Shown: one piece after another, positions 34,150 to 42,486 of the stretch
Layout: every line of letters begins with the position of its first letter
Numbering within the stretch: the first letter of the stretch is position 1
The notes under the pieces: generated by a model
Databases searched by the model: none
The model's input: only the letters and a program-made list of their open reading frames with translations
Told to the model about the DNA's origin: nothing
Made by a program: the position numbers and the translations under genes
NCBI GenBank assembly: GCA_965216585.1
Contig: CBDCGC010000003.1
Span: 3,906,001 to 3,970,000 of the forward strand
DNA from: CADEER01 sp965216585
Lineage (GTDB): Bacteria > Desulfobacterota > Binatia > HRBIN30 > CADEER01
Direction: 5' to 3'
DNA length: 64,000 nucleotides

Positions 34150-35505
34150 GTGAGAAAGGTTTTGCTTTGCATTCCCGTGTTCGTCGTCGTTGCGGGTTTG
34201 ATCGCCTTTGCCCGCGCTGGAGCATCGCGCACCTCGCGTTCACCGATTCGCAAGGTCGTCCTGGTGTCCATCGACACGCTGCGCGCCGATCGCTTGTCGT
34301 GTTACGGGTACTCGCGGCCGACCTCGCCTGAGATCGACGCCTTTGCCGCGCAGAGCGCTCTGTTCGAGCGCGCCACCTCGCCGGCTCCGTGGACGGCGCC
34401 GTCGATGGCGGCGATGATCGCGGGCAGGTACCCCGCCGAGACGGGTGTGTACACCAACCAGAGTCCGATCCAGACGGGGCTCAACACGCTGCCGGAGCTG
34501 TTTTCGGCGGCCGGCGTGCCGACCGCCTGGTTCAACACCAACCCGGTGATGATGTTGAGGCACCAGCGCTTCCACACCGGTTTCGCGCACGTCGCGCCGA
34601 AAGAAGTTCCGAAGAAGAAGTTGCCTTTCTCCGAGATCGAACCCGCGGTGCACGAGTGGCTCGAGAAGCACGCCGCCGGCGATTTTTTCTTGTGGGTTCA
34701 CAGTATGGATCCTCATTCTCCGCCGACCACGGGCAACCCGTATCACAAGGACAAGAAATGGCACGTCTACGATGGTGAGGTGAAGCTCGTCGACGATGCG
34801 ATGGGTCGATTGTTCGCCAAGCTCGACAGTCTGGGGATTGCCGGCGAAACCCTCGTCGTCTTTACATCGGACCACGGTGAGGCGTTCTCGGAGCACATGC
34901 TGCCGGGGCACCAGAATGTCATCTACGACGAGGTTCTGCATATCCCGCTGATCATTCGCTACCCCGGCATGACCGCGCCGCGGCGCATCCGCGAGCCGGT
35001 CGAGCTCGTCGATCTCTATCGGACGATCGCCAATCTGGCCGATCTCCCGGTGCCGGATGGCGTGCGCGGCGAAAGTCTGGTGCCGCTCATCGAGGGCAAG
35101 AGCGACGAACGGTCGCGGCGCTACTCCTTTCATTCGCGCTACTACGTTCATCCATTGGGTCTGCACTACCTCGCGGTTCGCGACCGCGAGTACAAGCTGA
35201 TCGCGAGGGTTCCGTACGACTACGACCCGGCGAAGCCGCGCAAGCGTGAGCGCGACTTTCCCCAGTGGGCGATGGATCAGCCGGGGACGACGTTCGAGCT
35301 CTACCGCTACGACCAGGACGTGCGGGAAAAATCCAACCTCATCTTTTTCGGCGCCGAACCCGGCGTGGCGGAGCGCTTGCAAAAAGAGTTGCTCGGTTGG
35401 CGCGATCGCCTGGCGGCAGATGAGCCGGTAGACGGTGCGGGCGCGGCGGAGCTCGACGAAGCAGCACGCGAGACGCTGCGCAAACTCGGCTACGCCGGCG
35501 ATTGA
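34150..35505 (+). CDS. Membrane-anchored sulfatase-fold enzyme with Thr at the nucleophile position
   Basis: 451 residues. An N-terminal membrane anchor (VLLCIPVFVVVAGLIAFA) precedes an alkaline phosphatase/sulfatase domain: LVSIDTLRADRLSCYGY with metal ligand D42, FTSDHGEAFSEH with the second metal site, and SPAPWTAPSMAAMIAGRYP, where sulfatases carry the formylglycine C/S-x-P-S-R motif. Here the residue is T82 and the Arg is absent, so it may be a phosphohydrolase, phosphotransferase or atypical sulfatase. The GTG at 34150 has GAGG six bases upstream (34140-34143); a TTG at 34117 is an alternative. It converges on the next gene, three bases away. Confidence 0.83.
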   Translation: MRKVLLCIPVFVVVAGLIAFARAGASRTSRSPIRKVVLVSIDTLRADRLSCYGYSRPTSPEIDAFAAQSALFERATSPAPWTAPSMAAMIAGRYPAETGVYTNQSPIQTGLNTLPELFSAAGVPTAWFNTNPVMMLRHQRFHTGFAHVAPKEVPKKKLPFSEIEPAVHEWLEKHAAGDFFLWVHSMDPHSPPTTGNPYHKDKKWHVYDGEVKLVDDAMGRLFAKLDSLGIAGETLVVFTSDHGEAFSEHMLPGHQNVIYDEVLHIPLIIRYPGMTAPRRIREPVELVDLYRTIANLADLPVPDGVRGESLVPLIEGKSDERSRRYSFHSRYYVHPLGLHYLAVRDREYKLIARVPYDYDPAKPRKRERDFPQWAMDQPGTTFELYRYDQDVREKSNLIFFGAEPGVAERLQKELLGWRDRLAADEPVDGAGAAELDEAARETLRKLGYAGD

Positions 35506-35508
35506 CGG

Positions 35509-38500
35509 CTACTCGGCCGCGTCTTCGCCGCCGCCGAGTCGGATCACCTTGCCTTCGACGTCGGTGACCAGAACGTCGCCGGTGCCCGGTATGGAGGCGA
35601 CGCCCATCGGTCTGGTGAAGCCGGTGGCGTTCTTCTCCTTGCCGACGTGCTCTTCGAGCAGCTCGCCGTCGAAGTCGTAGGCGCGTAGGGCCCGCTGGGT
35701 CGGAACCGTGACCCAGATCGTGCCGTCTACGGCGACGGCGATCTGCGGCTCGGAAAAACTCTTCAACTCGAGGCCCGGCACCGGAATGAACTTGATGAAG
35801 CTGCCGCTCGGCTCGAAGATCTGGATGCGCCCGTTGCCGTTGTCGGCGACGTAGACACGGCCCGAGCCATCGGTGGTGACGCCTACCGGCTCGATGAACT
35901 CACCCGGGGCGTCACCGCGTTTGCCCCACACGGCGAGCTCTTTGCCGTTGAGGTCGAAGACCTTGACGTTGTGGTTGCCGGTGTCGGAGAGGTAGATCCG
36001 GCCGTCGGGACTGGCGCCGATGCCGCGCGGGCCAAAGAACGACCCTCCCCATTCGCGCAGGTACTCTCCGTCGGGCGTGAAGACCTGGATGCGCTGGTTC
36101 CAGGTGTCCGCCACGTAGAGGTTTCCGTCCGAGCCGACGGCGACGCCACTGGGTTGGTTGAACTCGCTCGGTAGCTTGCCGCGTTGTCCCCAGGTGCGGA
36201 TGAACAACAAGGTCGAGTCGAAGGTCTGGATGCGATCGTTGCCAAAATCGGCGACGTGGACGTTGCCGTCGGGACTGACCGCCAGGCCGCGCGGTTGGCG
36301 CAGCTTGCCGTCGCCGTCTTGGATCCGCAGCTCTTCTTCTTCGGTGATCTGCGGAACCTCTTCGATCGTCGTGATCGGCATGGCTCCGGAGAAGTGTCCG
36401 TTGACGGCGAAGAGGTGGACGCCACGGTTCTTGTAGATCGGCGTCAGCAGGGAGGTCCATTCCTTGAAGTTGTTGAGGTTGCCGCCGGCGTGGGCGCGCC
36501 GCTCGACGCCGCCGACGTAGACGAGGGCGACGTTGTAACGCTCGAGCACGCTCTTCGCCACGTCGATCTTCTTGGTCGTGTACAACTTCTCGAGATCGGT
36601 CTTGCGCCGCCGGATGTCGGGCCAGCGGTGTGCCCGCTGGTGCACGTGGTAGTCCCAACCGAGGACGGTCGGCAGTCCGGTGTTCATCGATACCCGTGTG
36701 TAGTCCTGGTACGACGGGCCGTGTGCCTCGGCGACGACCGGGATGCCGGAGATGTTCTCGTTGACGTACTCGTAGGCCGCCAGCTCGTGCGAATCGCGTT
36801 TCTCCAAATACGCCATTCCGTTGAGTGTCGGCCGCGGTGTCTGCACTCGCTTGGTCAGAACGACGCCGCGGATCGCCGTGATTCCGGTGAAGAGGCTGAG
36901 TGCGACGAGGACGGCAAAGCCGTAGCGCCACATGCGGTGAAAGAGACCCGAGCGCTCACTGCGACGCCAGATCTCGGTGAGTGCCGCGGCGGTGGCGATG
37001 GAGTACATGAACCAGGACTCGAGGTAGAACTTGAAGATCGTGTTCATGCGGTCCCAGACGTGCACGATGTCGGCACCGGCAGTGACCGCAAAGGCGAAGG
37101 CGAAGAGCGTCGCGGCGACGCGTAGCGTCACCGTCAGGCACGGTTCGAGCGCACAGTAGAACGACAGCAGTGCAAGTGCGCTGAGGCCGATGCGCAGCGT
37201 GCTGCGGGTCGCCAGCTGAGCGGGAAGGTAGTCGAAGACTTGCGGTAGCGAGAGCAGAGCGCAGGCCAGGACGATGAGTGCCAGTGCGATCATGGCGACG
37301 GCGCGCGGCCAACCGAGGCGTTCGGCGCTCGGCGGGTCGAGTCGCAGACGCCACAACAAGTAGAGGAAGGGGATGGCGACGAAGAGGAAGAGTCCAAAGA
37401 TGTTGAAGTAGTCCCAGATGTTGGCGAAGGCGTCTCCTTCCCAACCCCAGTTGCGCGCCGGCGGCGAGAAGTGTCGCCAGAACGGCAGGTAGAACAGATA
37501 GGCGAGGGCCACCAGGGCGCCGGTCAGGAGCGTGATGGTGGGCAGCAGCACCAGGGCGACGGCACCGACCCCAGCGGCGCCGATGGCGCTGTAGACGTCC
37601 TTGGCGCGCCAGCCCCACTCGCGCGCCAGATGCGTCAACTGGCTCGGATTGGCGGCCGTCAGCGCCAGCGAGGGAGCAATCAAGAAGACCCCAAGGGCGA
37701 CGGCGAGGGCGACTTGCATGCGCGACAACCCGCGCGTCGCCAGGCTCGATATGCCGAGCACGAAGGGGAAGAAGAGGACGTAGGTCGGTGTGCTCCAACC
37801 GTTGGTCACCATGATGGCGCCGAGCGTCAGGGCGAGGAGCAGAAACAGGACGGGCGGAGATGCCTGCCCGCCCTCCTCGCGCTGCCGCGCCAGCCAGAGG
37901 GTGAGAGCGATGAATGAAAGGGAGAACGGAATCACCAGGGCGTGCGCGTGCAGGTCGGCGAAGATGTAGCTCCACAGCGGATACTCGTTGATGGTGTCTT
38001 TGATGACCCGCGAAGTCGCCCAGAAGTAGTCGAAGTTCATCGTCCGCGCCGCGTTCTCGAGCACCCATTGGATGCGATCGAAAATCCCCGCATCCGCTTC
38101 GCGCAGCTTTGGCGTGCGGCCGATCAGCTCGCGCAAGCCGGACAGGTTACCGGTGAGGATGACGAAGAACGCGGCGAGAAGACCGCCCTTCCAACGCTGC
38201 GTCGCAGCGCTGCCGGCGGCGTAGGCGGCGACCGCGGTGAGAGCGGCGAAAAAGCCGATACCGAGGTTGAAGGTGATGGCGGGGTGGATGTTGCACAACT
38301 TGCCGAGCGCGGCGACGACGTAGTGTCCGAAGTAGGTGTAATGGAGCGTCGAGCCCGAGAACCACGGCTCGGGTGGGGGAATGTCGGTCGAACGGTTGAG
38401 GGCGTTGAGAAACGCGAAGTCCATCGGTTTCTCGCCCCAATAGATTTCGGGGTTCCAGGCGCGCACCATGGTGAAAAGCGCAAAGGCAAACCAAAACAGG

Positions 38501-40527
38501 CACTCGGTGGCGATCATGTCGGCGCGGTCGATGGGCTGCCGGCTTTCCTTGCGCCAGGCAAAGAAGCCACACAGCAGCAAGACGCCGAAGCTGGTCATCA
38601 TCGCGCCGCGCGTGAAGCCGGTCCCCAGGAGCGTTGCCGCCCATGGGAGGTAGGCGAGAAGCAGCGTGCCGAGTACTTTCGACAGCGCGTAGACTCCTTG
38701 CATCGGCAGCAGGTGGCGGAGGATGGCGAAGGCACACAGGCCGGCGATTTCGACGACCAGGATCCACCACATCAAGGCCTGGATGCTGGAGCGGATCGGC
38801 GGCGCCATGGCGCTCGACTGCACCGAGCTTCCGGCATCGGCGAGCAGTAGATCGCGCCGCGACAGTTTCTTGGAGGGCATGCCGCTCATGACCTTGGCGT
38901 AGATCTCATCAGCCGAGAGGCGCCCGGTGTTCTTGAAGATCAGGACCTTCGGGTGGTCGTAGACGCTGAGCGACTCGTCGGCCAGCTCGTCGGGAAACTC
39001 GAAGCCGAAGAGCGACGGTCGCGATGCCTGCGAGTATACGAGCTCGTAGCCGAGGTCGCCGGCAAAGAGCAGATAGAAGTAGTTGTTGGAGAGCGGATAC
39101 TTCTCCGCTGCCTGGGTCAGGGCGCCGTAGAGTCGTTTCGTCTGGAACGCGATGTAGTCGCCCTCGGATACTTCTTGGCTGATATCGCGGATTTTGGAGG
39201 ATCTGTCGGGCTCGTAGTAGGGAACTTGCTTGACGTCGTATCGCCGCCCGTTGCGGCCGCGCCCCGGCAGGGGCATGGGGAAACCTTCATCCCAGTGCTG
39301 GGTCAAGATCTTGCTGCCGGCCGGAACGTGCCGGTAGACCCAATCCGACGCCGCGACCTCGGTAAACGGCCGGAAGTAGATCGACAGGAAGGCCAGTGCG
39401 GCGAGAACCGTGGTGACGACGACGGTCCACTTGGCGATCTTGCCGAGCAGCGAGTGCCGGGCCATGCGCGTCAGTAGAACCGCTGCCCAGAGAATCAAGA
39501 CCGGGTAGATCGGCAGCAGGTAGCGGGGAAACTTCACCTCGAACCAGCCGGTGACGAGGAAGAACGGAATGACGTACGAGAGGAGGACGAAGTCGGCCGC
39601 CGAACGCTCGCGCAAGGCTTGCCAGATTCTCGCCCCGGTGCCGGCGACCGCGGCGATGCCGAGTGCCGGTGCCATGCACCAGAGAATCATCTGCTCGAGC
39701 TCGTAGAAGTACTTCGGCGTGCCGACGTATTGGTTGGTGTAGGGAAACATGCCGGCGTTGCGGACCATGCGACTCTGTTCTTCGATGTCGTGACTGTAGC
39801 GCTCCCAGTTGAGGATCGCGTACGGTTGCCCGCCAACGAAGGCGAGGCCGACGGCGAGCAGCGCGAGCAGGGCTTTGCCGACGATGGGGAAGAAGCGCCG
39901 CTCCGTTGCCATGCGGATCAGGCAGGCGACGCCGAAGGGCGCCAGCAGTGGCAGGGCGCTGAACTTGGTGGCGACGGCGAGTCCGATGCCGATCCCGGTG
40001 TAGACGTAGTCGCGTGTCCAGCCGCGCTGCGACAGTTGTACGGCGAGAAAGAGCGTTGCCAGCACCAGCAGAGTCAAGAAGACGTCTGTGGTGATGTAGT
40101 GCGAGTTCTGGATATGGAGTGGGCACGCCGCGAGCAGGAATCCTGCGAGCATTCCGGTCTGCCAGCCGTACAGGCGCTTGCCGAGCAGGTAGGTGAGCAG
40201 AACCGTCAAGACTCCGAGCACGCCGCTCAGGGCGCGGCCGTTCAGGATGATCTGCGCGTAGTGACCCCATTGCGGGTTGAAGAATCCCAGGATCGAGCCG
40301 ATGACCCGATTTACATAAAAGGGAAACGATCCGTAGGCGAAGAAGTCCGGATCGAGTTGCAGCGGGCTGAACGAAATACGCTCGATGGCGTAGGCGATGG
40401 CTCGTTCGTCGGGGTGAAAGAAGTGACGATCGTCCCAGTTGATGCCGATCAGACGCGTGAACGCCGCGAACGCGATCAGCGCCAATAGCCAGAGCGTCCG
40501 GTTGCGGTTGGGGTTTTCGCTCGTCAT
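35509..40527 (-). CDS. Three-part fusion: GT-C module, DUF2298-type membrane module, NHL propeller
   Basis: 1672 residues. Residues 1-570 form a GT39-like unit with HFFHPDERAIAYA in the first outside loop. Residues about 575-1390 form a second polytopic unit with EKPMDFAFLNALNRS, PPPEPWFSGSTLHYTYFGHY and a soluble end (LPTVLGWDYHVHQRAH), matching the stand-alone DUF2298-type protein at 42487-44595. Residues about 1395-1672 are NHL repeats such as PSGVAVGSDGNLYVADTWNQRIQVF. The propeller resembles that of the protein at 22297-24882. One polypeptide would thus hold two glycosyltransferase-like membrane units and an outside sensor or binding propeller. It is the last gene of a four-gene minus-strand unit. 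Confidence 0.83.
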   Translation of the reverse strand: MTSENPNRNRTLWLLALIAFAAFTRLIGINWDDRHFFHPDERAIAYAIERISFSPLQLDPDFFAYGSFPFYVNRVIGSILGFFNPQWGHYAQIILNGRALSGVLGVLTVLLTYLLGKRLYGWQTGMLAGFLLAACPLHIQNSHYITTDVFLTLLVLATLFLAVQLSQRGWTRDYVYTGIGIGLAVATKFSALPLLAPFGVACLIRMATERRFFPIVGKALLALLAVGLAFVGGQPYAILNWERYSHDIEEQSRMVRNAGMFPYTNQYVGTPKYFYELEQMILWCMAPALGIAAVAGTGARIWQALRERSAADFVLLSYVIPFFLVTGWFEVKFPRYLLPIYPVLILWAAVLLTRMARHSLLGKIAKWTVVVTTVLAALAFLSIYFRPFTEVAASDWVYRHVPAGSKILTQHWDEGFPMPLPGRGRNGRRYDVKQVPYYEPDRSSKIRDISQEVSEGDYIAFQTKRLYGALTQAAEKYPLSNNYFYLLFAGDLGYELVYSQASRPSLFGFEFPDELADESLSVYDHPKVLIFKNTGRLSADEIYAKVMSGMPSKKLSRRDLLLADAGSSVQSSAMAPPIRSSIQALMWWILVVEIAGLCAFAILRHLLPMQGVYALSKVLGTLLLAYLPWAATLLGTGFTRGAMMTSFGVLLLCGFFAWRKESRQPIDRADMIATECLFWFAFALFTMVRAWNPEIYWGEKPMDFAFLNALNRSTDIPPPEPWFSGSTLHYTYFGHYVVAALGKLCNIHPAITFNLGIGFFAALTAVAAYAAGSAATQRWKGGLLAAFFVILTGNLSGLRELIGRTPKLREADAGIFDRIQWVLENAARTMNFDYFWATSRVIKDTINEYPLWSYIFADLHAHALVIPFSLSFIALTLWLARQREEGGQASPPVLFLLLALTLGAIMVTNGWSTPTYVLFFPFVLGISSLATRGLSRMQVALAVALGVFLIAPSLALTAANPSQLTHLAREWGWRAKDVYSAIGAAGVGAVALVLLPTITLLTGALVALAYLFYLPFWRHFSPPARNWGWEGDAFANIWDYFNIFGLFLFVAIPFLYLLWRLRLDPPSAERLGWPRAVAMIALALIVLACALLSLPQVFDYLPAQLATRSTLRIGLSALALLSFYCALEPCLTVTLRVAATLFAFAFAVTAGADIVHVWDRMNTIFKFYLESWFMYSIATAAALTEIWRRSERSGLFHRMWRYGFAVLVALSLFTGITAIRGVVLTKRVQTPRPTLNGMAYLEKRDSHELAAYEYVNENISGIPVVAEAHGPSYQDYTRVSMNTGLPTVLGWDYHVHQRAHRWPDIRRRKTDLEKLYTTKKIDVAKSVLERYNVALVYVGGVERRAHAGGNLNNFKEWTSLLTPIYKNRGVHLFAVNGHFSGAMPITTIEEVPQITEEEELRIQDGDGKLRQPRGLAVSPDGNVHVADFGNDRIQTFDSTLLFIRTWGQRGKLPSEFNQPSGVAVGSDGNLYVADTWNQRIQVFTPDGEYLREWGGSFFGPRGIGASPDGRIYLSDTGNHNVKVFDLNGKELAVWGKRGDAPGEFIEPVGVTTDGSGRVYVADNGNGRIQIFEPSGSFIKFIPVPGLELKSFSEPQIAVAVDGTIWVTVPTQRALRAYDFDGELLEEHVGKEKNATGFTRPMGVASIPGTGDVLVTDVEGKVIRLGGGEDAAE

Positions 40528-40606
40528 GCGGTTTTCGTCATCGACGCGGATCGCTCTGCAGCGCGGAAGTGAAACTCGGGAAACCTACATTCCAGGGAGG
40601 GTCTTT

Positions 40607-41323
40607 TCAATCAGAGCCGCGCTTATGAGCGGCGAGAATCAGGCATTCGCCCATCGATGGCGGCAGCATGGGTCTGGCGATCGGTGACAGCACCTGCAGC
40701 GCAGCGGGCAAGCCGAAGATGGCGCGTTGCACTCCGGTGGGCACGAGCGGCAGGTAGGGCGCGTCCCACATGCCGTCGCCGCGAAGCCAGTCGAGCTCGA
40801 GACCGGCTTTGCGTAGCACGGTGACCCACTCGCCGCTGCTCAGCAGGGAGCAGTGGGTGGGGTCGCGAAGGGCGAACCATTCCTCTCCTTTGTAGCGGCG
40901 ACCCGGACTGGCGGTGTTGGGTACGACGGCGAGGAACACCCCGCCCGGCCCGAGTCGCCGGACCAGGTCGGAGACGGTCGAGAGTGGGTGCTCGATGTGT
41001 TCGAGCGTGTGCAAGGTGACGATACCGCCGAGATGGCCGGCGGGGATGCTGGCCCAATCTTCGAGGATCGTCGCGTCGGGCGCGTTTTCCCGGCACAGCG
41101 CGCGCGCCGCGGCGGAGTGGTCGTAGCCGAATGCTTCGAAGCCCTGCGGCAGGCGTTTCAGCAGGTGGCCGGTACCGCAGCCGAAATCGAGGACCCTGGT
41201 TGCGCCGCCGCAGAGACGGGAAAACACCCGGGCGTAGTACCACAGCGCCAGTCGATCGCCGCTCAGGTTCTGATCGTCGTAATACGAACGGTCGTAGGCG
41301 TCGGAGCGGTCGTCGCTGTTCAC
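40607..41323 (-). CDS. Class I SAM-dependent methyltransferase (glycan-locus type)
   Basis: 238 residues. Motif I is TRVLDFGCGTGHLLKRL, the acidic residue after strand 2 is in EAFGYDHS, and VTLHTLEHIEHPLSTVSDL and RLGPGGVFLAVVPN complete a Methyltransf_23-like fold often seen in surface-polysaccharide loci. The GTG start at 41323 overlaps the glycosyltransferase stop by four bases (GTGA) and begins the conserved region; the open frame upstream is antigenic noise inside the neighbour. It probably methylates a glycan or a lipid-linked intermediate made by the same operon (inference). Confidence 0.88.
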   Translation of the reverse strand: MNSDDRSDAYDRSYYDDQNLSGDRLALWYYARVFSRLCGGATRVLDFGCGTGHLLKRLPQGFEAFGYDHSAAARALCRENAPDATILEDWASIPAGHLGGIVTLHTLEHIEHPLSTVSDLVRRLGPGGVFLAVVPNTASPGRRYKGEEWFALRDPTHCSLLSSGEWVTVLRKAGLELDWLRGDGMWDAPYLPLVPTGVQRAIFGLPAALQVLSPIARPMLPPSMGECLILAAHKRGSD

Positions 41324-42465
41324 GTTAAAAGCTCGTTGAAAGTGTCGACATAGGAACGCAGGGACCGCTGCGGGTCGAAATGTTCCCTGATCTGCGCCGC
41401 CGGCCTGACGTAGTGTGTTCTCTTCTTCAGAACTTCGATCAAAGCCGCGGCCAGGGCGGCCGAGTTGCCGGCCGGGACGACCAATCCCATGCCGGTTTGA
41501 CGGACCGGTTCGCGAACGCCCGGCAGGTCGGTTGCGACCACCGGCGTACCGGCCAGCATCGCTTCGGGCTGCACCAGGCCATAGGCCTCGGTCGAGTTGA
41601 GACTGGTGACGGTCAGGACGTCGCAGAGCGAAAAAAAACTCGGTATCGCTTCGTCCGCCAGCAGGTCGAGGAAGATCAGGCGCTCGCCCATTTCCTCGAT
41701 CGCCGGTTGCAGGCTGCGCCAGTACGGCTCCTCGCCGATCGTATCGCGGTAGGCACCGCTGAAGGCAACGCGCACGTCTGCGATCTCTTCGACGACTGCC
41801 GGCAGCGCGTTGAGCAAGATCTCGACTCCCTTTTCGGCGGCGAAACGCGCGGCGAAGCCGATCAACGGTCCGCGGTCGAGGTGCCAGCGCTCGATCAGTT
41901 GACGGCGTTGTTCGCCGTCGACCTCCCGCGGATCGACCAATGGCGGAATGGCGCGCACTTTCTCCAGGTGACTCGACAGGAAATCCGAATGCTCGGCGTA
42001 GTCGGCGCTCGTCGTGACGATCGCTTGGCAGCGCCGCGCCGCGTGGGCGTTGAGAGGTGTCAGGCAGCGTTCGACGATTCGGTTGAAACCGCCGCCGGGC
42101 AGGCGCAGATCGCACTGGTAGGTGAGCACGACGGGACGGCGGCGGGCGCGCCCGATCTCGGCCAACATTGCTGCTTCGAGCTGTGGCATGTGGACGTTGA
42201 CGATATCGTGCTCACCCACTGCCGCCCAGGCGTGGGCCGCGAAGGTCGGCATCACCACCCCTTTGCCGAGCTTGCGGACGACGGGGACGCGGCGCACTCG
42301 GACGCCGTCGCGCGTCTCCTCCGGGGCGAGGCTGTCGTCGAAGCGCGAGGTGAGGACGGTAACGTCGTGTCCGAGGCCGGCGAGGCCGCGCGCCAAACGC
42401 TCGGCGTAGATGGTCAGGCCGCTGACGTGGGGGCGATAGTAGGTGAGCGCGATGAGAATCCGCAT
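41320..42465 (-). CDS. Glycosyltransferase family 4
   Basis: 381 residues with two Rossmann-like halves. The N-terminal half starts MRILIALTYYRPHVSGLTIYAERLARGLAGLGHDV, shown here only as the GT4 acceptor-side pattern (HVSGLTIYAERLA). The C-terminal half has GFAARFAAEKGVEILLNAL and the donor-site E-x7-E signature in TSLNSTEAYGLVQPEAMLAG followed by PVVATDLPGVRE. GT4 enzymes are retaining, nucleotide-sugar dependent and act on the cytoplasmic face. It lies between the DUF2298-type protein (21-base gap) and the methyltransferase (4-base overlap) and would build the sugar chain that the GT-C proteins then extend outside. Confidence 0.92.
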   Translation of the reverse strand: MRILIALTYYRPHVSGLTIYAERLARGLAGLGHDVTVLTSRFDDSLAPEETRDGVRVRRVPVVRKLGKGVVMPTFAAHAWAAVGEHDIVNVHMPQLEAAMLAEIGRARRRPVVLTYQCDLRLPGGGFNRIVERCLTPLNAHAARRCQAIVTTSADYAEHSDFLSSHLEKVRAIPPLVDPREVDGEQRRQLIERWHLDRGPLIGFAARFAAEKGVEILLNALPAVVEEIADVRVAFSGAYRDTIGEEPYWRSLQPAIEEMGERLIFLDLLADEAIPSFFSLCDVLTVTSLNSTEAYGLVQPEAMLAGTPVVATDLPGVREPVRQTGMGLVVPAGNSAALAAALIEVLKKRTHYVRPAAQIREHFDPQRSLRSYVDTFNELLT

Positions 42466-42486
42466 TGTCGAGATCGGACGAACCGC

